Positions 1 through 7,455 of a DNA stretch of 59,275 nucleotides are shown here, piece after piece. Origin of the DNA: Mycolicibacter heraklionensis (GTDB lineage: Bacteria; Actinomycetota; Actinomycetes; Mycobacteriales; Mycobacteriaceae). Both the position numbers and the translations under genes were made by a program. The notes beneath the pieces are model-generated. The model did not search any database and was not told the DNA's origin. It saw nothing but the letters and a program-made list of their open reading frames with translations. The stretch lies in NCBI GenBank assembly GCA_001673575.1, contig LZME01000042.1, positions 1-59,275 of the forward strand, in the 5' to 3' direction. Positions within the stretch are counted from its first letter, which is position 1. Every line of letters begins with the position of its first letter.

Positions 1-72
1 CGCGACTCAGCAGCCACCGATGCAGGTGTCACCCATGTCGCGACTCATCTGTCACCTATGTCGTGAACTCAC
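1..72. mobile_element. Probable terminal region of an insertion sequence (IS481/IS3-like), element lies to the left
   Basis: Two imperfect direct repeats start TGTCACC at 27 and 50, each continuing with [C/T]ATGTCG[C/T]GA and ending in CTCA. The CGCGACTCA part of the repeat also occurs at 1-9 and 39-47, so a third copy probably begins before the window. Closely spaced TGTCACC-ATGTCG repeats are typical of transposase-binding ends of actinobacterial IS481/IS3-type elements. No transposase is visible because the element would extend leftwards. The exact outer boundary and any target duplication cannot be seen. Confidence 0.4.
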
Positions 73-191
73 ACACCCTTAGCTCCACAGAGAAATGACA
101 GGTCAGTTCGGTCGCTTCTAGAAGGTCGCGGAGCGAAGCCGTTAACCCGATTGCATGGCACTCGTATTCTTCGGTGTGCCGCGTTGGTGGC
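73..191. other. Short non-coding stretch between the repeat end and the exonuclease gene
   Basis: No convincing coding frame or ribosome binding site was seen. It lies downstream of the leftward exonuclease gene, whose TGA stop is at 192-194. Confidence 0.4.
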
Positions 192-1844
192 TCAGTAGTA
201 TTCTTGCGCGGGGTCGTAGTCCAGTTCTATCGGTCGCCAAACTGGCCTCCAGTAGGCTTCCCGCTCATCGAGGTAGGCTTGGCGTTCGGCCTCCATGCGG
301 TCGATCTCGCGTTGTCGATCAAGGGCTTTCAGCTCTGCATCTCGAATTGCCTCATCGAGACGTAGAGCGGCGTCTGCCGGGTCGAGCATGACGATTCCGA
401 ACCTGCGGGCCGAATTATGCGGGGCGTCAGTCGCGTCAGGTGTCGTTGTCGCCATCCACTGGACAGTCTTGGTGATGTTGACCGCAATCTTGGCGCCGTA
501 TGTGATTGCGCGATTCCGCAGGCAGACTAAATCTGTTGTCTCGCCGACGATCCCGATACGCAAGCTCTTCAGGTACCGGGCCGTCGGCGACGGCTTCGGT
601 TCGTCGAGGCTTTGAATGACTGCTTGAATATCGTGGGCGAGGTCATGTAGGCCCAGCGCCTCGGCCATCAAGTAGCGTTCGCGGCGGCTCACGGGATCGA
701 CTTCTGTCAACGGGCGGTCATGGTCCGGGAACTGTGACTCCCATGCCTGCCGGTGCACGTAGCGGATCTGCGTTCCCGTCAGTCGAGTGCGTTGCACCTG
801 CTGCGTCAACGCGCGGGTTTCCTCGTAGGTGAGCCAGCCATCCTCCACGCATTCGGCGAGCAGTGCGAGGTATTTCTCGACCTCGTCAGGCTCACCAGCG
901 CGCGGGTTTGGAGACTGCGGGAAGGCAGCGATGAGTTCGGCCATCGACGAACTGCCCATCGGGGCAGGCCGACAGCTGATCAGGCAGGAACCGCCTGCGA
1001 AGGGCACCGAGCTCAGCCGCGGCGGTTCCGCTGTCAGGTAGAGCCTTTGAGGAGCGGTGCGCAGAAGCCAGAGCAGAATTTCGCGGACAGCCCTGGCGTC
1101 GGACAGCGCGGTATGTGCGTTGTCTTGAAATTCACCCGTGGCGGACTTGTATAGGATCTTGGCGCTGTAGCCGCGGCCGTCGAGTTGGCGACGAGCTGTT
1201 CTCCACGTGCAGGCCGCCACCACGTTGGGCAGCTGGAGGCCGCATTGCTGGGCCGCTGCCGCGAGAAAGCCCTCTTCGAATTCCCATTTGTGGGCGATCA
1301 CTACGGTTCCGGCCATGAACGCGAACGCTTCGCGCAGGACATCACCGATTGCTGGTGCGTCCACAAGTTGGGCGTCATCGATGTTGTGTACACCGCGTGC
1401 GCTGGGTGACGAGCCGGGATTATTCACCAGCGTCGCAAACTCGTCGATAATCGCCCCGTCCCCCGTGAATTTCACCAGGCCGATCTCGACGATCTGATCA
1501 ACTGTCGGGTCCAGCCCGGTCGTTTCGAGGTCTATCGCGGTGTAGACGGCTTGATCAGCTGGCCAGCCGGTGGGTTGACGGGTCAGGTTGGCATACGGGA
1601 GTGCGACTGACACGAATACGCTCGCCGGCGGGTCCGGGTCGACGTATTGCCTGGCCGTGTTGCTGCGTGGAATAGGCATCACAGCTGACGGCGCGTCGCT
1701 GGTTACTGCTGTTTGCCGCCGATCCCGCCCCTTCTGGTACAAGTAGGCGCCATACGCGGCCGCGACGATAAGGAATACCCACCAGAACTTGATGAGCAGT
1801 CCTACGAGGAAGAGAACCCCGACTATCGGGGCAAGCTCACGCAT
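192..1844 (-). CDS. Membrane-anchored DEDDh 3'-5' exonuclease with C-terminal BRCT-like domain
   Basis: The 550-residue protein has a hydrophobic N-terminus (about residues 5-36), then a DnaQ/DNA polymerase III epsilon-type exonuclease domain (about 98-262). Exo I is DLETTG (D105, E107) and exo III is HTALSDA with H244 and D249. Exo II reads AHKWEFEEGFL, so the usual metal-binding Asp is Glu190. A BRCT-like segment (about 425-495, starting LRIGIVGETTD) is followed by a charged, probably helical tail. DnaQ plus BRCT is a known arrangement in actinobacterial repair exonucleases. The membrane anchor is unusual, and whether Glu190 supports catalysis is unknown. The ATG at 1842-1844 opens the frame. 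The gene sits between a probable IS end and a toxin-antitoxin pair, so it is accessory. Confidence 0.75.
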   Translation of the reverse strand: MRELAPIVGVLFLVGLLIKFWWVFLIVAAAYGAYLYQKGRDRRQTAVTSDAPSAVMPIPRSNTARQYVDPDPPASVFVSVALPYANLTRQPTGWPADQAVYTAIDLETTGLDPTVDQIVEIGLVKFTGDGAIIDEFATLVNNPGSSPSARGVHNIDDAQLVDAPAIGDVLREAFAFMAGTVVIAHKWEFEEGFLAAAAQQCGLQLPNVVAACTWRTARRQLDGRGYSAKILYKSATGEFQDNAHTALSDARAVREILLWLLRTAPQRLYLTAEPPRLSSVPFAGGSCLISCRPAPMGSSSMAELIAAFPQSPNPRAGEPDEVEKYLALLAECVEDGWLTYEETRALTQQVQRTRLTGTQIRYVHRQAWESQFPDHDRPLTEVDPVSRRERYLMAEALGLHDLAHDIQAVIQSLDEPKPSPTARYLKSLRIGIVGETTDLVCLRNRAITYGAKIAVNITKTVQWMATTTPDATDAPHNSARRFGIVMLDPADAALRLDEAIRDAELKALDRQREIDRMEAERQAYLDEREAYWRPVWRPIELDYDPAQEYY

Positions 1845-2060
1845 CGGGTGATGGGTTGCCGGTGTTCACAGCTCGAACGGTAGTTCACCTATGCGGTTAT
1901 TCAATTCGATTTCTCGGAAAATCGCACGCCCGCGATGGTGATTCGGCTGTGTGATCTCGGTGCTCCCAGCCGACGTCCATTGTCCGGCCGTCGTTGCCAT
2001 CACCCGATGCGCCGCCATCCCGGCTAAACTACCTACTATAGGTACAACCGAGGGGGTGGC
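1845..2060. other. Divergent intergenic region, exonuclease and vapBC promoters
   Basis: The region separates the leftward exonuclease gene from the rightward toxin-antitoxin operon and should hold both promoters. A leftward frame across 1866-2168 runs antisense through the antitoxin start and has no family features, so it is not called. Confidence 0.5.
2031..2043. promoter_or_regulatory. Palindromic operator candidate upstream of vapB
   Basis: ACCTA-CTA-TAGGT is a perfect inverted repeat with 5-bp arms, 17 bp before the antitoxin ATG. It overlaps the TACTATAGG stretch, which can serve as a -10 element. Type II antitoxins usually bind such palindromes for autoregulation. An AGGGGG ribosome binding site follows at 2051-2056. 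Confidence 0.5.
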
Positions 2061-2312
2061 ATGGGCCTCACGATCACCAGTCGCGAGTTCAACCGTGATG
2101 TCTCGGCCGCCAAGCGGGCGGCCGAGCAGGGGCCGGTGACGATCACTGATCACGGTCGCCGCTCGCATGTGCTGTTGACCGCGGCGGAGTTCGACCGACT
2201 TTCCGGCGAACGGCAGCTCGTGGGTGATCGCCTATGGGCGAGGGGCACCCAAGATATCGAGCTCGAGCTGCCGGACCGGCGGGTGGAAGCACCGCGCGAG
2301 CTTGACCTGTGA
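2061..2312 (+). CDS. vapB: Phd/YefM-family antitoxin
   Basis: The 83-residue protein starts MGLTITSREFNRDVSAAK, the typical Phd/YefM N-terminal fold. It continues with the PVTITDHGRRSHVLLTAAEF segment found in this DNA-binding domain. The C-terminal 35 residues are acidic and probably wrap the toxin. In this family the antitoxin neutralises the partner ribonuclease and represses its own operon. It starts after an AGGGGG site with 4-bp spacing, and its TGA overlaps the GTG start of the toxin (GTGA), so the two are translationally coupled. Confidence 0.88.
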   Translation: MGLTITSREFNRDVSAAKRAAEQGPVTITDHGRRSHVLLTAAEFDRLSGERQLVGDRLWARGTQDIELELPDRRVEAPRELDL

Positions 2313-2722
2313 AATATCTGCTCGATACCAATGTCGTCAGCGATGCGCGTTCAAAGCGATCGTCGGCGCTGATGGACTGGCTGCGGCGGCAAGAGGTCGG
2401 GAGTCTGGCCCTCAGTATCGTCTCGCTGCTGGAGCTTGAGCGAGGAGTTCGGCGAAAAGAACGTGTCGATTCCGCCGGCGCAGCCCCGCTCCGTCTTTGG
2501 CTCGACGAGGATGTCCGACCGATGTTCAGCGGTCGACTCCTGCCGATCGACGAGCCGATAGCGATAGCGGCTGCGGCTCTGCACATCCCGGACCCGCTAC
2601 CCGAGATGGACGCGCTCATCGCGGCGACCGCGGTCGTACGCGATCTGGTGCTTGTCACCCGCAATACCAGGGACTTTCAGCGGATCGGAGTGTCTTTGCT
2701 CAATCCCTGGGAGGCGCAATGA
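2309..2722 (+). CDS. vapC: VapC-type PIN-domain ribonuclease toxin
   Basis: This is a complete 137-residue PIN domain. The acidic active site is visible: D6 in YLLDTNV, E42/E44 in SLLELERGV, D101 in MDALIAATA, and the TRNTRDF motif with N119 and D122. VapC proteins use Mg2+ or Mn2+ to cut tRNA or rRNA until bound by the antitoxin. The GTG start overlaps the vapB stop. It converges with the MinD-like gene, 14 bp from that gene's stop. The target RNA cannot be inferred from the sequence. Confidence 0.9.
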   Translation: MKYLLDTNVVSDARSKRSSALMDWLRRQEVGSLALSIVSLLELERGVRRKERVDSAGAAPLRLWLDEDVRPMFSGRLLPIDEPIAIAAAALHIPDPLPEMDALIAATAVVRDLVLVTRNTRDFQRIGVSLLNPWEAQ

Positions 2723-2736
2723 CGGATTCGGCCCGG

Positions 2737-3813
2737 TCAGTTCAGCCGATCGGCCTTGCGCACATGTTGATCCGCCAGCATCGCCGCGATTTCGAACAGT
2801 CGTAGCCGGCTCTGGGGGCGAAGCCCGTTCTGCGTGTCGATGATGCCGCCCTGGGCAAGGTGCGAGTCGTATGGCATGTATTCGGCATGGATCTCGGCCT
2901 CGGTGAACAGATCGGTGAGGTAGCGTCGCGCATTCGGCGTGGCGTGGTTGCGGCTGTTGTTGAGGATGACCATCGAACGCGCCAACAGGTCGTCGTAGTC
3001 CATGGCGCGCAGCAGATCGATGGAACGGGCGACCGGCAGTGCGGTATCGCCGGTAAGTCCGGACACAAAGATCAACGCGTCGCAGGTATTGAACACCGCC
3101 TTCATCACCGCATGCTCCAGATTGTCCGATGTGTCGATCAGGACGACCTGGTGAGTGCGGCGAAGACGGGCCACCGCTTCGTTCAGCATCGACGGAAAGA
3201 GCGGACGTGGCTGGTCGGACGTTCGATTGCCCGACAGCACATCCAAACCGATGTTGTTGTGGCCGAGATGTTCCCGGATATCGGTGTAGCCCCGAACGTC
3301 GATCTTGGTGATGATCTCGGTGTAGCCGTCGGGTGAGCGCGTGTCGATTCGGTCGGCCAACGTCCCGAAGCCCGGTGTGGCGTCGATCGCCACGACGTTG
3401 TCCGATCGACATTCCCGGAATATGCCGCCGATACAGGTGGTCATCGTGGTCTTGCCGACGCCGCCTTTGCCGGAGACCACGCCGATCACCAAGTTTTTGT
3501 GCATCCGCTGACCGATCTGGTCGCGGAGTGCACGGAAATGCTGTTCAAGAGGCGATTCCCCGGCATTGATGCCGTGGAACGAGGCGGCATAAACGAATCG
3601 TCGCCAGCCGGAGGCCGGTACGGCTTTCCGTGGCTCGGGCAGATCCGGCATATGCAGGATTTCGGAGATCGGGTAATAGCGGCGGGGACGGCGGCTCGCC
3701 TCGTTTCCGATCCGGTGCGCGCCTGCCCGATTCGGACGCCGATGCGAACCCCGTTCCGTGCCGGCAGCGTCCCAATCGGGCAGCTGCGGTGACGGTCGGT
3801 GCAGGTCGGTCAC
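2737..3813 (-). CDS. MinD/ParA-like ATPase of the ESX-associated type
   Basis: The 358-residue protein has a basic, Pro/Arg-rich N-terminal region (about 1-65) and then a SIMIBI-class ATPase. The deviant Walker A motif is SGKGGVGKTT (S114-T123) with the signature lysine K116. The next loop reads IDATPGFGTL and the switch II strand VLIDTSDN. The segment GWRRFVYAASFHGINAGE before the ATPase resembles MinD-like proteins encoded in ESX/type VII secretion loci. No EccC, EsxA/B or PE genes are nearby, so this is an orphan copy. A role in positioning or secretion is inferred only from the family. Its stop is 14 bp from the vapC stop. Confidence 0.8.
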   Translation of the reverse strand: MTDLHRPSPQLPDWDAAGTERGSHRRPNRAGAHRIGNEASRRPRRYYPISEILHMPDLPEPRKAVPASGWRRFVYAASFHGINAGESPLEQHFRALRDQIGQRMHKNLVIGVVSGKGGVGKTTMTTCIGGIFRECRSDNVVAIDATPGFGTLADRIDTRSPDGYTEIITKIDVRGYTDIREHLGHNNIGLDVLSGNRTSDQPRPLFPSMLNEAVARLRRTHQVVLIDTSDNLEHAVMKAVFNTCDALIFVSGLTGDTALPVARSIDLLRAMDYDDLLARSMVILNNSRNHATPNARRYLTDLFTEAEIHAEYMPYDSHLAQGGIIDTQNGLRPQSRLRLFEIAAMLADQHVRKADRLN

Positions 3814-3868
3814 GCTGCATTAGTAGCACGGGTGGTCAAGTGCTTATCACCAATCTTGGTCAGCACAA

Positions 3869-3898
3869 CAGAACTGTTTGCCGGCCGTTACAGTTCTG
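3869..3898. promoter_or_regulatory. 9-bp inverted repeat between the MinD-like and diiron genes
   Basis: CAGAACTGT at 3869-3877 is perfectly complementary to ACAGTTCTG at 3890-3898, with a 12-nt loop. It lies in the 155-bp gap (3814-3968), downstream of the leftward diiron gene and upstream of the MinD-like gene. It could be a terminator without a U tract or an operator. Nothing else was recognised in this gap. Confidence 0.4.
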
Positions 3899-3968
3899 CA
3901 GCTGATCCGCTACGGTGACGGTCCCGGGGTTCGGATCGGTGTGCTATTCCCGCCGGATCCGGGTGGTA

Positions 3969-4793
3969 TTACGGGTGTGCGACGACGTACGTCGGGTTGT
4001 TCAGTTCGGCGCTGAGTTCCGTGAGGTCGAAGGGACGATCCAGCCGCGCACGCAGCGCCTTGGGGCCGATCAGCAGGTCGATCTCGGCCGTCTGTCGGGC
4101 GATCAGCCGTCCGATCAGCGGGTAGATACGGCGCATGAGCGCCCGCTCTCCGGCCGTGCAGCGGGACGCGCAGTAGCCGACATGGCCGATCTCGTCGGTC
4201 AGAATCTCGCTGTAGAGCAAGTTGATTCGTTCGGCCACGTCGGGTTCGTCGGCAAACAGCGCGGTGCCGGCACGACGTAGCTCGTCGAACATGAGGCAGC
4301 CCGCCATCTCGGCCGCACCGACGAACAGGAAGCCGAGTCGCTCGGGAATGAACACCCCGGTTTTGACGAACTGCCGCATGACGAACGGCGGGGGAACAAC
4401 TTGAAAGGGCAGGCCGAAAACGTCGAGCGCGTACGCCAGCAGCCTGGTGTGGTAGTGCTCTTCCAGTTCGAGGTAGACGTTCTCGGGCGGCCGATCGTCG
4501 TCGCTGTTGCGTCCGTAGGTCTCGCCCAGCCCGACGCCGAATCGTTCGGCCTGGTTGAGTTTCGCCGTCGCCAGCGCAAACAGCATGGTGCGGTCCAAGC
4601 CGGGCTCGGGCCGCCTGCTGCGTAGGTTGCGAAGAAAGGTCGGTCGGTCAATGGCTTTCGCTGACCGGACGGGATTGGCTTCAAGGCGACTGAAGAACTC
4701 TTCGCGATTGGCCAATCGCCGGTTGAGCAGGTCTGCCTCCCCGTCGCGCTCACGCAAGTAGTCGCGGTAGCCGTCAATTCCGGTGCCGTTCAT
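3969..4793 (-). CDS. Ferritin-like diiron protein of unknown substrate
   Basis: The 274-residue protein is mostly helical and carries the spaced ligands of a four-helix diiron site: E83, E112-x-x-H115, E162 and E201-x-x-H204. This is the E...ExxH...E...ExxH pattern of ferritin-like oxidases and oxygenases. I do not recognise a named subfamily, so no reaction is assigned. The ATG at 4791-4793 overlaps the TGA of the upstream tetR (ATGA), so the two are co-translated. The regulator probably controls this oxidase-like gene, and possibly the divergent gene as well. Confidence 0.75.
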   Translation of the reverse strand: MNGTGIDGYRDYLRERDGEADLLNRRLANREEFFSRLEANPVRSAKAIDRPTFLRNLRSRRPEPGLDRTMLFALATAKLNQAERFGVGLGETYGRNSDDDRPPENVYLELEEHYHTRLLAYALDVFGLPFQVVPPPFVMRQFVKTGVFIPERLGFLFVGAAEMAGCLMFDELRRAGTALFADEPDVAERINLLYSEILTDEIGHVGYCASRCTAGERALMRRIYPLIGRLIARQTAEIDLLIGPKALRARLDRPFDLTELSAELNNPTYVVAHP

Positions 4794-5398
4794 CGGATCT
4801 CCATTCCTTTGACGATCGTTGACACGTACCGATCCAGCAGTGCCGGGTCGTGGGCTCCGGTGGACAACAATGAGAAAAGCCCAGTAAGGAAGAACGTCCC
4901 GAGTTCGGCGGCGTCGCTTTCCTGGGGAACCTGGTTTGCGGCCTGCGCCCGCTCGATCAGGTCGACCAGGAACTCCGCGAGCGGATGCTGTGTCAACTCG
5001 TCCTCGACCGGACGGGTCGAGGAGAAATGCAGGCCGAGCATGTCTTGGAAGACCTCTGTGCCCAACCGCTGCTTGGCGCGCAGGGCATGTTGGACAAGCT
5101 GGGAAAGTACCGACGCCAGGTCGCCGTCGGCGTCGGCGAGTTCGCCGATGATCCGCCGCTCCTCGTTGCGTTCGACCTCGATAAGGACGTGCTCCTTGGT
5201 CGGAAAGTGAAAGTAGAAGGTGCCCCGGGCCACGCCTGCGGCGCCGGCGATGGCACTGACGTCTGCGCCGGCGAGTCCGTACTGGCGGATCTCTGACACC
5301 GCGGCCTCGAACAGGCGCGACCTCGTTTCGAGGCGGCGGGCTTCGCGGGCACCGCTGGCTGGCGATCGGGTCTTCTTGACTGCCCGGGCGGTCGTCAT
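4790..5398 (-). CDS. TetR-family transcriptional regulator
   Basis: The 202-residue protein has a basic N-terminus and an HTH spanning about residues 20-66, with the recognition helix in GVARGTFYFHFPTKEHVL. The C-terminal ligand-binding domain is divergent, as usual for TetR. The gene overlaps the downstream diiron gene by ATGA. Two tandem palindromes lie just upstream (5422-5446), between this gene and the divergent SCO6745-like gene, making autoregulation and control of both directions likely. The inducer is unknown. Confidence 0.9.
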   Translation of the reverse strand: MTTARAVKKTRSPASGAREARRLETRSRLFEAAVSEIRQYGLAGADVSAIAGAAGVARGTFYFHFPTKEHVLIEVERNEERRIIGELADADGDLASVLSQLVQHALRAKQRLGTEVFQDMLGLHFSSTRPVEDELTQHPLAEFLVDLIERAQAANQVPQESDAAELGTFFLTGLFSLLSTGAHDPALLDRYVSTIVKGMEIR

Positions 5399-5421
5399 GG
5401 TCGAACGCTAGCAACCGTCAC

Positions 5422-5446
5422 TGACGAGCGTCAATGACAAGTGTCA
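5422..5446. promoter_or_regulatory. Tandem 12-bp palindromes, probable TetR operator
   Basis: TGACGAGCGTCA (5422-5433) and TGACAAGTGTCA (5435-5446) are both TGACR-AG-YGTCA palindromes, offset by 13 bp. They lie 24 bp upstream of the tetR ATG and 21 bp before the proposed GTG of the divergent gene. Two adjacent dimer sites in a short divergent gap fit TetR-type repression. Confidence 0.65.
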
Positions 5447-5467
5447 ACGAATACGCGGAGTATGGCG

Positions 5468-6385
5468 GTGTGCTTTCCTTCCGGTATGGGCATCGCGACG
5501 GACAAAGCGGAGGCCACGGTTCCTAGCGCTCGTGACGCCTGGCGTTTATTAGAGCCGCTGCACGCGGTTGTCTACTTCTCGCCGGAACCCTTGGCCGCAC
5601 TCGACGCCGCCGGCTATCGCGGATTCTGGATGGGCTACTTCGCCGGCCGCGCGGCGCCACTGGGGGCGGTCGGCGCCGAAGTCGTGCATGCGGCGTTCTA
5701 CAACTTCTCCTTCGAACGCGTCGCCAAGGCAGTGCCCGCCGCGTGGGATTTCGCGCCCCCCGAAGCGGCCCTCGAGGCACGCCAAGCGGGGGCCGTTGCC
5801 GCGCTGCGGCGCCACCTCGCAGGCTTGGCGGACGGCCCGGGGGTAGCCCGCGCGGCCGAACTCGCCGCACGGGCGGCGTCGGCGGTCCCCATCACGGGCC
5901 GTGTGCTGGGTGCCGCGAATCATGCACTGCCGTGGCCCGATCCGCCGTTGGCGCGGCTCTGGCAGGCGGCCACCGTGCTGCGTGAGCATCGCGGTGACGG
6001 CCATATCGCGGCACTTCTGGCTGCCGGCATCGAGGGCCGCGAATCCCACGTGTTCCACGCCCTGGCCTCGGGCGCACCGCGCCAGACCTACACCGTCGCC
6101 CGCGACTTCACCGATGACGAGTGGAACCGGCTGACGAACGCACTGCGCGACAAGGGGCTTGCCGCCGCCGAGGGGCTCACCCCGGACGGCGTCCGGATCA
6201 AGGCACAGATCGAAGAACAAACCGACCGGCTCGCCGCCCCGGCATATGAGGCGCTGACCGATACCGAACGACACGACCTCATCGGTGCCCTGCAGCCGCT
6301 GGCGCAGGCCGTCGTCGCGGCCGGCGAGATTCCGATCGATTCGCCTATGGGCCTTGATCTTCGCCCACTCCTCGGCCGGTCGTGA
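5468..6385 (+). CDS. SCO6745-family protein (function unknown)
   Basis: About 305 residues, Ala-rich and largely helical. The segments DAWRLLEPLHAVVYFSPE and YRGFWMGYFAGRAAPLG match the actinobacterial SCO6745 family, often annotated SalK-like, whose members lack a settled function. No transmembrane segment or metal site is obvious. The frame is open from GTG 5441, but that start overlaps the operator. GTG 5468 has GGAG at 5457-5460 with 7-nt spacing and is preferred; ATG 5486 is also possible. The TGA overlaps the GTG of the EcsC gene, so the two form an operon. Confidence 0.7.
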   Translation: MCFPSGMGIATDKAEATVPSARDAWRLLEPLHAVVYFSPEPLAALDAAGYRGFWMGYFAGRAAPLGAVGAEVVHAAFYNFSFERVAKAVPAAWDFAPPEAALEARQAGAVAALRRHLAGLADGPGVARAAELAARAASAVPITGRVLGAANHALPWPDPPLARLWQAATVLREHRGDGHIAALLAAGIEGRESHVFHALASGAPRQTYTVARDFTDDEWNRLTNALRDKGLAAAEGLTPDGVRIKAQIEEQTDRLAAPAYEALTDTERHDLIGALQPLAQAVVAAGEIPIDSPMGLDLRPLLGRS

Positions 6386-7455
6386 GCGGTAGGATCTCCC
6401 ACGTGGCTCAGTCTGGTCGGCCGGTCATGTCCTCCTACGAGCGCAAGCAATGGGACGCGCTGCTGGAGGCGGCCATCGCCGCCGAACCGCCCGGATGGTT
6501 CGAGGGCCTCAGTCAGGGCATCGCCGACCGCGCCAAAGACGTGGTCTCCCAAGTTCGCTCCGGGGTCGAGCAGGTCCCGGGTGCCACCGCGGCAATCGGC
6601 AAGGTGGACCAGATCACCACTAAGGCCTTGGAAGCCCTGCACACCGTGTTGGTCGAGCGCGGGCTCAATTCGGTCAAGCCGGCCAACGTCTTTGCGATGT
6701 TCGCCGACGAAGGCCTCACGGTGCGGTCCTACCGCGAGGTCAAGAGCCTCGACCTGAAACACTGCGACCGCTCGGTCCCGCGCCGCAAGGAGCGTTACGT
6801 CGCCCTGGCCATTGCCGAAGGTGCGGCGTCCTCGCTGGCGGTGACGGGTTCGGCGGTGACCAGCGCCGTCACCGGCGGCACGACCATGACCGTCGCAGCC
6901 TCGGCCGTCGTGGCGGACGTGACCGCGGTGTTGGTCGGCATGGGCCGGATCGTGGCATTGGTTGCGGCGCATTACGGTTACGACGTTCGCGAGCCCGACG
7001 AGCAGGCGTTCGCGTCGGGCGTGATCGCCTATTCCACCGCCGGTAACTCCGCCGAGAAGGCCGCAGCGTTGGCGTCGCTGTCGCGCTTGACGCAGCAGAT
7101 GATGCGTCAGGAGTCCTGGCACCAACTGCAGCCCCAGCAGGCGGACAACGTGATCAGCCAGGTCTCCATGGCGCTGGGGTTCCGGCTGGCCAAACGCAAG
7201 CTGGCGCAGGCGGTTCCGATCTTGGGTGCGGTGGTCAACGGCGGGCTCAACGCCCGTATCGCGCAGCAGACCTTCGAACGCGCCCAGCAGGCGTATCGGT
7301 TGCGGTTTCTCACCGAGAAGTACGACCTGAACGCCGGGCTGTGGGCGCCGGCGGTGGTCTCCGACGGCGACGTCGATATTCCGCTGGTCGACGAGATCCT
7401 TGACCGGTCACCTCGTCGACTCCAGCCCCGCGATGAAGATCTCCAGCAGCCGTAG
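6382..7455 (+). CDS. EcsC-family protein
   Basis: The 357-residue protein matches the EcsC family, proteins of unclear biochemical role first named from the B. subtilis ecs locus. A central hydrophobic stretch (about 152-205, rich in Ala, Val, Gly and Thr) could associate with the membrane. A long helical region follows, including GNSAEKAAALASLSRLTQQM. The GTG start overlaps the preceding stop (GTGA). The 3' end overlaps the convergent tetR by 48 bp. Confidence 0.75.
   Translation: MSGRISHVAQSGRPVMSSYERKQWDALLEAAIAAEPPGWFEGLSQGIADRAKDVVSQVRSGVEQVPGATAAIGKVDQITTKALEALHTVLVERGLNSVKPANVFAMFADEGLTVRSYREVKSLDLKHCDRSVPRRKERYVALAIAEGAASSLAVTGSAVTSAVTGGTTMTVAASAVVADVTAVLVGMGRIVALVAAHYGYDVREPDEQAFASGVIAYSTAGNSAEKAAALASLSRLTQQMMRQESWHQLQPQQADNVISQVSMALGFRLAKRKLAQAVPILGAVVNGGLNARIAQQTFERAQQAYRLRFLTEKYDLNAGLWAPAVVSDGDVDIPLVDEILDRSPRRLQPRDEDLQQP

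Noticed and set aside
1866-2168. 100-residue leftward frame overlapping the vapB start
   Set aside because: It covers the vapB operator and ribosome binding site and has no recognisable domain.
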